NCBI GenBank assembly: GCA_001270045.2
Contig: DF970669.1
Coordinates: forward strand, 1-37,783
Source: Bacteroidales bacterium 6E
GTDB taxonomy: Bacteria; Bacteroidota; Bacteroidia; Bacteroidales; Prolixibacteraceae
DNA length: 37,783 bases
Reading direction: 5' to 3'
How positions within the stretch are numbered: position 1 is the first letter of the stretch; each line of letters starts with the position of its first letter. The notes under the pieces were generated by a model that saw only the letters and a list, made by a program, of their open reading frames with translations, was not told where the DNA came from and searched no databases. Below, in pieces: positions 15,921-23,058 of the stretch. The translations under genes were made by a program, and so were the position numbers.

Positions 15921-15928
15921 TATCTTTG
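15921..15928 (+). promoter_or_regulatory. -7 promoter element for the propionate operon
   Basis: TATCTTTG is a full match to TAnnTTTG, 32 bases before the CoA-transferase ATG, with a TTG at 15901-15903 as a weak -33 candidate at short spacing. It lies inside the TTG-started extension of the frame, which supports the ATG at 15961. Two GGTTTAAC copies lie 50-80 bases upstream. Confidence 0.5.
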
Positions 15929-15960
15929 ACGGCATAAACAGCCACAATACCCGAAAAAAT

Positions 15961-17274
15961 ATGAAGCAAATCAAATTTGTAACTGCCGAAGAAGCAGTAA
16001 AAGTAGTTAAATCCAACGACAGAATCCACATGCATAGCGTGGCGGTGACCCCGCATCCGCTTATCAATGCCCTTGTTGAACGGGGTCGCAATAAAGAGCT
16101 GCGCAATGTGCGGATTCAACATATTCATACTGAAGGACCAGCTCCTTATGCCGAACAGGAATTTGAGGGGATTTTCCAGTTGGAGTCATTCTTTGTTGGA
16201 GGGAATGTCAGAAAGCAAACCCAGGCTGGATGGGCCGATTATATCCCTGTTTTCCTTCATGAAACGCAGCGTTTGATTCGTGAAGGCTACCTTAAGGTTG
16301 ATGTTGCCTTCATTCAGGTATCTACTCCCGACGTCCATGGATACTGTTCGTTAGGTACTTCGGTAGATGCTACCCTGGCGGCAGTAGAGACTGCCAAATG
16401 TGTGATTGCAATTGTCAATAAAAATGTACCGCGTGCATTCGGTGATGCCATGATCAGGGTTGAAGATATCGATATTTTTGTTCAGGATGATTCACCCCTG
16501 TATGCACCGGCAATGCCACCGATCAGTGAAACTGAATTCCAGATTGGTAAATATGTTGCTGAACTTGTGGACGATGGTGCCACACTTCAGATGGGTATCG
16601 GTGCCATCCCCAATGCCGTACTTTCCATGCTGGGGAACCATAAGAACCTTGGCGTGCACTCCGAAATGTTCTCCGACGGTATCCTTCCGCTGGTTGAAAG
16701 TGGTGTAGTTAATGGTAAATGTAAAGCAATCGACAAAGGAAAAATGGTGGCTACCTTTTTGATGGGCTCCACTAAACTTTACGATTTTATACATGACAAT
16801 CCCATGGTTGCCATGATGGATGTAGCCTATACCAACAGGGTGGCCGTCATTGCACAGAACCCAAAAGTTACTGCCATTAATTCGGCACTTCAGGTCGACA
16901 TTACCGGTCAGGTATGTGCCGATTCCATTGGGACAAAATTCTATTCGGGCGTAGGGGGGCAGATCGACTTCCTGCGTGGCGCTTCATTGAGCGAACATGG
17001 TAAACCAATCATTGCCATCCCATCAATCACAACAAAAGGGGTAAGTAAAATCGCTCCTATCCTGACCCCCGGTGCAGGAGTTGTGAGTACCAGGGCCAAT
17101 ATCCATTGGCTGGTTACCGAATTTGGTGCCGTAAACCTCTATGGCCGTACCCTTCAGGATCGTGCCAAGCTCATTATATCCATCGCACATCCGAGTGTCA
17201 GGGAAGAATTGGAACAGGCCGCATTCGAGAGATTCGGTCCCCACTTCCATTTTGTCTGGGATGAACAGGAATAA
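15961..17274 (+). CDS. Acetyl-CoA hydrolase/transferase family CoA-transferase
   Basis: Class I CoA-transferase of the Cat1/AbfT type, moving CoA between short-chain acids through a glutamyl-CoA thioester. The glycine motif QMGIGAIPNAV lies near residue 209, and the probable catalytic Glu in LGVHSEMFSDG near residue 236. The C-terminal half has the expected GGQIDFLRGA and ALPSIT-like (IAIPSITTKG) segments. Length is 437 residues from ATG 15961; the frame extends to a TTG at 15901, upstream of the -7 box. Directly upstream of the epimerase and decarboxylase genes, it most plausibly acts as a propionyl-CoA:succinate or propionyl-CoA:acetate transferase. Sequence alone does not settle the acyl donor. 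A terminator at 17291 partly separates it from mce. Confidence 0.88.
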   Translation: MKQIKFVTAEEAVKVVKSNDRIHMHSVAVTPHPLINALVERGRNKELRNVRIQHIHTEGPAPYAEQEFEGIFQLESFFVGGNVRKQTQAGWADYIPVFLHETQRLIREGYLKVDVAFIQVSTPDVHGYCSLGTSVDATLAAVETAKCVIAIVNKNVPRAFGDAMIRVEDIDIFVQDDSPLYAPAMPPISETEFQIGKYVAELVDDGATLQMGIGAIPNAVLSMLGNHKNLGVHSEMFSDGILPLVESGVVNGKCKAIDKGKMVATFLMGSTKLYDFIHDNPMVAMMDVAYTNRVAVIAQNPKVTAINSALQVDITGQVCADSIGTKFYSGVGGQIDFLRGASLSEHGKPIIAIPSITTKGVSKIAPILTPGAGVVSTRANIHWLVTEFGAVNLYGRTLQDRAKLIISIAHPSVREELEQAAFERFGPHFHFVWDEQE

Positions 17275-17290
17275 CTGTGAAGAGATAAGA

Positions 17291-17318
17291 AGGCGGGCCT
17301 TAGAATCTGCCTTTTTTT
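17291..17318 (+). terminator. Intrinsic terminator after the CoA-transferase gene
   Basis: AGGCGG (17291-17296) pairs with CTGCCT (17307-17312), with one G-T, then T6. The modest stem suggests partial termination, which would set a higher level of CoA-transferase than of the downstream decarboxylase genes, unless the latter have their own promoter in 17320-17409. Confidence 0.6.
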
Positions 17319-17409
17319 ATTCATAAAACGATATTTTGAAAATTCTTCCATATTCTTCCAATTATCATATACATTAAAATTCGATTATTAATCACATATA
17401 CTCAAAATT

Positions 17410-17811
17410 ATGAAAGTATCACATATCGAACACATTGGAATCGCAGTTGAAAGTCTTGACGAGGCCATTCCATTTTATGAAAATGTATTTGGCATGAAAT
17501 GCTATGCCATTGAAGAGGTAGCCGACCAGAAGGTGAAAACTGCCTTTTTCCAGGTAGGGCAAACCAAGATTGAATTACTTGAATCTACAGATCCTGAAGG
17601 TCCGATTGGCAAATTTATAGCCAAGAAAGGTCAGGGGATCCATCACATGGCGTTAGCCGTGGATGATGTGACTGAGGCTCTGAAACATGCAGAAGAGCAA
17701 GGAGTTGCACTTATTGACAAAGGTCCCCGCAAAGGTGCCGAAGGACTTAATATCGGTTTTCTGCACCCGAAATCAACCTTTGGTGTACTTACTGAATTTT
17801 GCGCCAAATAA
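17410..17811 (+). CDS. mce: Methylmalonyl-CoA epimerase
   Basis: Interconverts (S)- and (R)-methylmalonyl-CoA, linking the B12-dependent mutase with the decarboxylase encoded downstream. It belongs to the vicinal-oxygen-chelate (glyoxalase-like) fold. The metal ligands are visible: His8 in IEHIGIAV, His near 79 in IHHMALAV and Glu near 129 in LTEFCAK. GPRKGAEG and NIGFLHPKS near the C-terminus are typical of the family. Length of 133 residues is standard. It lies 30 bases before mmdA. The mutase genes themselves are not in this window. Confidence 0.96.
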   Translation: MKVSHIEHIGIAVESLDEAIPFYENVFGMKCYAIEEVADQKVKTAFFQVGQTKIELLESTDPEGPIGKFIAKKGQGIHHMALAVDDVTEALKHAEEQGVALIDKGPRKGAEGLNIGFLHPKSTFGVLTEFCAK

Positions 17812-17841
17812 CCACAACTGAAACACTTTTTCCAAAAAATT

Positions 17842-19401
17842 ATGAATAATCAGGATAAAATCAGACAACTGATCGACCTGCGTGCTGAAGCTAAGCTCGG
17901 AGGTGGAGAGAAAAGAATTAATGCCCAGCACGAGAAAGGTAAAATGACTGCCCGTGAGCGCATTGAGCTTTTGCTTGATGAGGGGAGTTTCGAGGAATTC
18001 GATATGTTTGTCACCCATCGTTGCACAAACTTTGGTCTCGAAAAATCAAAATTCCTGGGTGACGGTGTAGTTACCGGTTATGGTACAATCGACGGGAGGC
18101 TTGTTTATGTATATGCCCAGGACTTTACAGTTTTCGGAGGATCACTTTCGGAAACATATGCCCAGAAAATCTGTAAAGTGATGGATATGGCCATGAAGAA
18201 TGGCGCTCCGGTCATTGGTATCAACGATTCAGGTGGTGCCCGTATACAGGAGGGAGTAACTTCCCTGGCCGGTTATGCCGAAATCTTCCAGAGAAATATC
18301 ATGGCATCGGGTGTGATTCCCCAGATCTCTGCCATTTTCGGTCCTTGCGCCGGAGGTGCAGTCTATTCTCCAGCCCTGACCGACTTCATTGTGATGAGTA
18401 AGTCTTCATCCTATATGTTTGTCACTGGTCCTAAAGTGGTCAAAACAGTAACCGGTGAAACGGTAACTGATGACCAGCTGGGAGGTGCCATGGTGCACGG
18501 ATCCAAATCAGGGGTAACCCATTTTGTTTCTGATGATGAACAGGAAGGCATTGCCCTCATTCGCAAAATGCTTTCATACATGCCACAAAATAATCTGGAG
18601 GAACCGCCTCTGGTCCGTTGTGACGACCCTATCGACCGTCTTGAAGATTCCTTGAATGAATTGATACCCGACAATCCCAACAAACCTTACGATGTGAAGG
18701 ATGTTATCCACTCGATTGTTGACAATTCTGAATTCATGGAAGTTCACCGTTATTATGCCCCCAATATCGTGGTCGGCTTTGCACGTTTCAATGGCATATC
18801 CGTAGGTATTGTGGCCAACCAGCCTGCTTATCTGGCCGGCGTGCTCGATATAAACGCATCCCGTAAGGCTGCCCGGTTTGTCCGTTTCTGCGACGCTTTC
18901 AACATCCCTATTGTTACCCTCGAGGATGTTCCCGGATTCCTTCCCGGAACCGCCCAGGAATATGGCGGTATCATCATTCACGGTGCCAAATTACTCTATG
19001 CTTATGGCGAGGCCACGGTTCCCAAAATTACCGTTATCCTAAGGAAAGCATATGGTGGTGCATATTGCGTGATGAGCTCGAAACATTTGCGTGGAGATAT
19101 CAATTATGCTTGGCCGACTGCCGAAATTGCGGTGATGGGTCCCAAAGGAGCCATTGAGGTATTGAAGAGCAAGGAAATCAAGAAAATTGAGGATCCCCAG
19201 GAACAGGCGGCGTTTATCGCCAAAGCCGAGGAGGAGTATAAAGACCAGTTTGCGAATCCATACAATGCAGCCCGTTACGGTTATATCGATGATGTGATCG
19301 AACCACGCAATACCCGTTTCCGCATTATCCGTGCCCTACAGTCGCTGGCCACCAAAAAGGACACCAATCCTCCCAAGAAACATTCGAATCTTCCATTGTA
19401 A
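17842..19401 (+). CDS. mmdA: Methylmalonyl-CoA decarboxylase carboxyltransferase subunit alpha
   Basis: Cytoplasmic carboxyltransferase that moves the carboxyl group of methylmalonyl-CoA to biotin on the carrier subunit, leaving propionyl-CoA. The 519-residue protein has the two crotonase-like halves of acyl-CoA carboxyltransferases. The N-terminal half contains [12 protein letters not shown] near residue 128 and a [13 protein letters not shown] oxyanion loop near 171. The C-terminal half contains [14 protein letters not shown] and [13 protein letters not shown]. Propionyl-CoA carboxylase beta subunits look almost identical, but the genes that follow encode an OadG-like, a biotin-carrier and an OadB-like subunit. 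That indicates the sodium-pumping decarboxylase. Confidence 0.93.
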   Translation: MNNQDKIRQLIDLRAEAKLGGGEKRINAQHEKGKMTARERIELLLDEGSFEEFDMFVTHRCTNFGLEKSKFLGDGVVTGYGTIDGRLVYVYAQDFTVFGGSLSETYAQKICKVMDMAMKNGAPVIGINDSGGARIQEGVTSLAGYAEIFQRNIMASGVIPQISAIFGPCAGGAVYSPALTDFIVMSKSSSYMFVTGPKVVKTVTGETVTDDQLGGAMVHGSKSGVTHFVSDDEQEGIALIRKMLSYMPQNNLEEPPLVRCDDPIDRLEDSLNELIPDNPNKPYDVKDVIHSIVDNSEFMEVHRYYAPNIVVGFARFNGISVGIVANQPAYLAGVLDINASRKAARFVRFCDAFNIPIVTLEDVPGFLPGTAQEYGGIIIHGAKLLYAYGEATVPKITVILRKAYGGAYCVMSSKHLRGDINYAWPTAEIAVMGPKGAIEVLKSKEIKKIEDPQEQAAFIAKAEEEYKDQFANPYNAARYGYIDDVIEPRNTRFRIIRALQSLATKKDTNPPKKHSNLPL

Positions 19402-19412
19402 ACATTGAAATT

Positions 19413-20339
19413 ATGCGAATTACAACATTGAAATTACTGGCTGTTGTTCTGCTGATTTCATGGATGGGAATATTGGACGGTAGTGCCCAAAGTGCTCTCG
19501 ACCTTCGAATCAACGAGATATTGGTTGACAACCAGTCCAATTACCTGGATGATTTCGGGCAACACAGTCCCTGGATTGAAATATTCAACAGCGCTTACAA
19601 CTCGGTGGATATCGGTGGGTTATACCTGACGGATGACTTGTCTAATCCAACAAAGTACCGGATTGCCTCCGGACAAACCATGACCGTTATTCCTCCCAGG
19701 AGCTATATTGTTTTCTGGGCAAATAACATGCCGACCCACGGAATCAAACACCTTAATTTTATCCTGAAGGAAGGTTCCGTGATTGCACTTTTTGATGCAA
19801 GCGGTAAAACTTTGATCGATTCAGTATCGGTTCCGGGTAATGTAATTCCTGACATTACCTTTGGTCGTACCATAGACGGTGGTCCAGAATGGGCCAACCT
19901 ACCCAAATCCACGCCTGCGGCAAACAACGATACCGAATTCAGGCCCATGGCAGGTGAAAAATTCGTGGAAATGGACCCTACCGGTTTTGGCATGGCAGTT
20001 ATCGCAATGGCGGTTGTTTTCTTTGCACTTGCCCTGTTGTTCATTTTCTTTAAAAATATGAGCAGGGTTATCGGTCTTGACCTGAACAAGCAAAAAATTG
20101 CCAGGGCCCTGACAAAAGCCAGGCTGGGCAAGGAAACTGAATCAGAAAAGGAATCCATTGTGAAAGATGAAGAATACCAAGTAAGCGGTGAGGTGAATGC
20201 GGCAATAGCAATGACACTCTTTATGTACTCCACTGAAATGCATGATGACGAAAGCACCGTATTGACTATCAATAAGGTTTCACGTACCTATTCGCCTTGG
20301 AGTTCAAAGATTTACGGTTTAAGACAATATCCTAAATAG
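19413..20339 (+). CDS. OadG-like gamma subunit fused to an N-terminal lamin-tail domain
   Basis: Probable small membrane subunit (gamma/delta) of the sodium pump, but built unusually. Residues 1-26 are a signal peptide. Residues about 28-165 form a lamin-tail (LTD) domain: LRINEILVDN, SPWIEIFNSAYNSVDIGGLYLTDD, then GSVIALFDASGK. A single membrane helix near 190-212 (GMAVIAMAVVFFALALLFIF) is followed by a basic and charged cytoplasmic tail. The helix-plus-tail half is the size of a classical OadG (80-120 residues), which holds the complex together. The LTD domain would face the periplasm. Its position between mmdA and the biotin carrier, 11 and 6 bases away, fixes the assignment better than sequence does. 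Length 308 residues. Confidence 0.78.
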   Translation: MRITTLKLLAVVLLISWMGILDGSAQSALDLRINEILVDNQSNYLDDFGQHSPWIEIFNSAYNSVDIGGLYLTDDLSNPTKYRIASGQTMTVIPPRSYIVFWANNMPTHGIKHLNFILKEGSVIALFDASGKTLIDSVSVPGNVIPDITFGRTIDGGPEWANLPKSTPAANNDTEFRPMAGEKFVEMDPTGFGMAVIAMAVVFFALALLFIFFKNMSRVIGLDLNKQKIARALTKARLGKETESEKESIVKDEEYQVSGEVNAAIAMTLFMYSTEMHDDESTVLTINKVSRTYSPWSSKIYGLRQYPK

Positions 20340-20345
20340 ACAAAA

Positions 20346-20789
20346 ATGAAACGATTTAAATTTACCATAAATGGCAACAAATACGAAACTGAAATCCTTC
20401 ATATCGAGGATAATGTTGCCGAAATTGAAGTGAACGGGACCAAGTATTATGTAGAGGTCAACAAGGACATACAACCGGTGAAGACACCTAAACTGGTCCG
20501 TGCAAATGTTGTTCCATCAACCGATAGTCATCCTTCAGTTGCCAAAACCAGCAGCCCGTCTGCTCCTAAAGGTGCAGGCTCGATAAAATCACCGCTACCC
20601 GGTGTTATTCTGGAAGTTAACGTGAAAGAAGGAGACGTGGTGAAAATGGGACAGAGATTGCTCGTCCTGGAAGCCATGAAGATGGAGAATAACATTGAAG
20701 CTGACAAAGCCGGAAAAGTAACTTCAGTCCTGAAACACAAGGGTGATTCAGTAATGGAGGGCGATGTCCTAATCGTGATAGGAGAATAG
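20346..20789 (+). CDS. mmdC: Biotin carrier subunit of methylmalonyl-CoA decarboxylase
   Basis: Carries the carboxyl group as carboxybiotin from the alpha subunit to the membrane beta subunit. The C-terminal biotinyl domain (about residues 78-147) has the attachment motif EAMKMEN with Lys112, preceded by SPLPGVILEV and followed by GKVTSVLKHKGD. An alanine/serine/proline-rich hinge (about residues 55-77) joins it to an N-terminal domain of about 50 residues, MKRFKFTINGNKYE, which resembles the usual head of such carriers. Length 147 residues. It lies 6 bases after the gamma gene and 4 bases before the beta gene, clearly in one operon. Confidence 0.94.
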   Translation: MKRFKFTINGNKYETEILHIEDNVAEIEVNGTKYYVEVNKDIQPVKTPKLVRANVVPSTDSHPSVAKTSSPSAPKGAGSIKSPLPGVILEVNVKEGDVVKMGQRLLVLEAMKMENNIEADKAGKVTSVLKHKGDSVMEGDVLIVIGE

Positions 20790-20793
20790 AGAT

Positions 20794-21957
20794 ATGGGTG
20801 ATATTGGTAATTTCTTTAACTTTGTTATCGAACAGGTAATACAGTTTCTTTCCTTCACGGCCTTCGCCAACTTGACCGTTGGTCACCTGATCATGATCTT
20901 GGTAGGTCTGATCTTTATCTATCTCGCCATTGCCAAGGAATACGAGCCGATGTTGCTTGTACCTATTGGCTTTGGAATCCTGATTGGAAACATTGCTTTT
21001 ACTCCCGGCTACAAAATTGGGATATATGAAACCGGAAGTGTGCTGAATTACCTCTATTTTGGGGTAATGCAGGGAGTGTATCCTCCTCTCATCTTTCTGG
21101 GCATCGGAGCCATGACCGACTTTTCCGCACTGATTTCTAATCCGAAATTGATTCTTATCGGTGCAGCAGCCCAGTTTGGCATATTTGGTGCTTATGCTTT
21201 GGCATTGGCATTTGGTTTTTCTCCTGCTGCTGCCGGTGCCATCGGGATAATTGGTGGTGCCGACGGTCCGACGGCAATTTTCCTCTCGTCCAAGCTGGCC
21301 CCTGAACTGATGGGTGCCATCGCGATCTCGGCTTATTCATATATGGCCCTCGTGCCGGTGATTCAGCCTCCGATCATGAAACTCCTGACTACCAAAAAGG
21401 AACGTCTGATCAGGATGAAACCGCCAAGAGCCGTATCAAAGACTGAAAAGATCATTTTCCCCATTGCCGGCCTTTTGCTGACCACCTTTCTGGTGCCAAG
21501 TGGTTTGCCTTTGTTAGGTATGCTGTTCTTCGGAAACCTTTTGAAAGAGAGCGGTGTCACCAAACGCCTTGCCGATACGGCCAAGGGCCCCATGATCGAT
21601 ATCGTAACCATTCTTTTGGGATTGACCGTGGGAGCTTCAACCCAGGCCACCACCTTTCTGTCACCCCAATCGATCAAGATCTTCGGCCTTGGTGCCTTAT
21701 CATTCATTATTGCTACCACCGCAGGTGTCGTATTTGTGAAAATCTTTAACCTATTCCTGAAGGAAGGTAACAAAATCAATCCGTTGATAGGTAACTCTGG
21801 TGTTTCTGCCGTACCTGACAGCGCCCGGGTTTCTCAGATTATTGGTCTGCAATATGACAAGACTAACCACCTGTTGATGCATGCCATGGGACCCAACGTA
21901 GCTGGTGTGATTGGCAGTGCTGTGGCTGCCGGTATCTTGCTGAGTTTCCTTGCCTGA
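20794..21957 (+). CDS. mmdB: Sodium-translocating decarboxylase beta subunit
   Basis: Integral membrane subunit that decarboxylates carboxybiotin and pumps Na+ outward (OadB/MmdB/GcdB family). The 387-residue protein is largely hydrophobic, with about 9-11 helices. The key region GIIGGADGPTAIFLSSKLAP near residue 150 contains the conserved Asp essential for Na+ transport in the Klebsiella oxaloacetate homologue. QPPIMKLLTTKKER near 190 and the C-terminal HAMGPNVAGVIGSA are also family hallmarks. It is the last gene of the operon and is followed by a strong terminator. Substrate identity comes from the neighbours mce and mmdA. Confidence 0.95.
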   Translation: MGDIGNFFNFVIEQVIQFLSFTAFANLTVGHLIMILVGLIFIYLAIAKEYEPMLLVPIGFGILIGNIAFTPGYKIGIYETGSVLNYLYFGVMQGVYPPLIFLGIGAMTDFSALISNPKLILIGAAAQFGIFGAYALALAFGFSPAAAGAIGIIGGADGPTAIFLSSKLAPELMGAIAISAYSYMALVPVIQPPIMKLLTTKKERLIRMKPPRAVSKTEKIIFPIAGLLLTTFLVPSGLPLLGMLFFGNLLKESGVTKRLADTAKGPMIDIVTILLGLTVGASTQATTFLSPQSIKIFGLGALSFIIATTAGVVFVKIFNLFLKEGNKINPLIGNSGVSAVPDSARVSQIIGLQYDKTNHLLMHAMGPNVAGVIGSAVAAGILLSFLA

Positions 21958-22027
21958 TGAAAATTTTGCCAGTTCGGCTGGTAAATAACCAACCGTACGA
22001 AGTTTGTAGTTAAAGTTAATGATTCAT

Positions 22028-22071
22028 ATCCGGGATCGGTTCCATTTAGTTAGCCGGTCCCGGATTCTTTT
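22028..22071. terminator. Strong terminator hairpin between mmdB and the convergent dehydrogenase gene
   Basis: ATCCGGGATCGG (22028-22039) pairs with CCGGTCCCGGAT (22054-22065): 12 base pairs with one G-T and a 14-base loop. TCTTTT follows on the plus strand. It ends the propionate operon and overlaps the stop region of the convergent gene, so it may act in both directions. Confidence 0.75.
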
Positions 22072-23029
22072 AACTGACTACATTAACTGGGTTACCCTCC
22101 ATGAATGATTTCAGGTTCGAAGCCGCAATGCCCATAAGCCTTACACGGGCTTCCTTGGTGGCCCATGCAATATGAGGCGTGATATAACAATTTTTTGCAG
22201 TCAGTAAAGGATTTCCTTCCCTTGCTGGCTCAATCGATAAGACATCCAGTCCGGCCCCTGCAATTTTTCCTGAATTCAATGCATCCGCAAGATCTTGTTC
22301 ATTGATGAGAGGCCCTCTGCCCGTATTTATCAGAAATGCATCCGGCTTCATCAGTGAGAGTGTTTCCTTATTGATAAAACCCTGGTTGTCGGCAGTCAGC
22401 GGACAGTTGATGCTGATATAGTCGCTGTAATGCAATAGCTCCTCAAGACTGACCTGCCGGGCATATGCCTGAATATTCTCTTTTTTGCGGTGATTTTGGA
22501 AGATAACCTCCATGCCCATGGCATCCCCAATTTTGGCAATAGCCTGGCCAATTCGTCCAAAACCGATAATCCCCAAAACCTTTCCCGTAAGTTCTGTCTG
22601 GGGAGTACTCCAGAAGCAAAAATCCCTGTGTCCGGTCCAGGCACCTTCACGTACCTGGCGGGCGTGCAGATCTACCTGTCGGGCAAAGTTGAGGATGTGT
22701 GCAAATGCCAGTTGGGCGACCGACTGGGTGCTGTATGCCGGAATGTTGGTGACAATAATTCCCGCTTCCCGGGCCGCTTCGGTGTCGACTACATTGTATC
22801 CGGTAGCCAAGACACCAATGAATTTTAGCGCTGGCAAATTAGCAATGGTTTCCCTGGTAATTATCACTTTGTTGGTGAATAGTGCTTCAGCTCCGGAAGC
22901 CCGCTCCATGATATCTCCGGGATCCGTCCGATCATAAACCTTCAGTTCCCCCAAAGCAGATATTTCATCCCATTCCAGATCCCCCGGATTAAGGGTATAC
23001 CCGTCCAGCACAACTATTTTAATGCTCAT
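22070..23029 (-). CDS. D-isomer-specific 2-hydroxyacid dehydrogenase
   Basis: NAD(P)-dependent reductase of 2-oxoacids, closest in look to glycerate dehydrogenase/hydroxypyruvate reductase. The cofactor site GIIGFGRIGQAIAKI lies near residue 152. Catalytic residues are present in order: Arg in NTGRGPLINE, Glu in SIEPAREG and His in ITPHIAWAT. Length of 319 residues is normal. It sits 29 bases after the GH29 fucosidase gene on the same strand and is probably co-transcribed with it. That would suggest a role in processing a sugar-derived acid, but the substrate cannot be read from sequence. Glyoxylate or hydroxypyruvate reductase are the main alternatives. Confidence 0.88.
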   Translation of the reverse strand: MSIKIVVLDGYTLNPGDLEWDEISALGELKVYDRTDPGDIMERASGAEALFTNKVIITRETIANLPALKFIGVLATGYNVVDTEAAREAGIIVTNIPAYSTQSVAQLAFAHILNFARQVDLHARQVREGAWTGHRDFCFWSTPQTELTGKVLGIIGFGRIGQAIAKIGDAMGMEVIFQNHRKKENIQAYARQVSLEELLHYSDYISINCPLTADNQGFINKETLSLMKPDAFLINTGRGPLINEQDLADALNSGKIAGAGLDVLSIEPAREGNPLLTAKNCYITPHIAWATKEARVRLMGIAASNLKSFMEGNPVNVVS

Positions 23030-23058
23030 AAAATGTATTCAGTTTTATATAATGGTAA

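Larger units (their letters stand above)
15115..15960. other. Gene-poor region of about 850 bases between rlmD and the propionate operon
   Basis: No convincing protein gene is present. It holds the rlmD promoter (15129-15136), a candidate structured RNA (15306-15447), an orphan intrinsic terminator (15458-15492) and the CoA-transferase promoter (15921-15928). GGTTTAAC occurs twice, at 15843-15850 and 15870-15877, 27 bases apart. Between 15493 and 15840 I see only short open frames without recognisable motifs. A 41-codon minus-strand frame at about 15346-15468 contains KMIDDLQTPKHKTNHIY, which faintly recalls the N-terminal domain of ISAs1-type transposases. It may be a relic. Confidence 0.5.

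Noticed and set aside
17842-19401. Propionyl-CoA carboxylase beta subunit as the name for mmdA
   Set aside because: No biotin carboxylase gene is present, and the following genes encode sodium-pump subunits, so decarboxylase is the better call.
19703-20272. 189-residue minus-strand open frame
   Set aside because: Antisense to the OadG-like gene. Low-complexity Ser/Ala-rich composition typical of a shadow.
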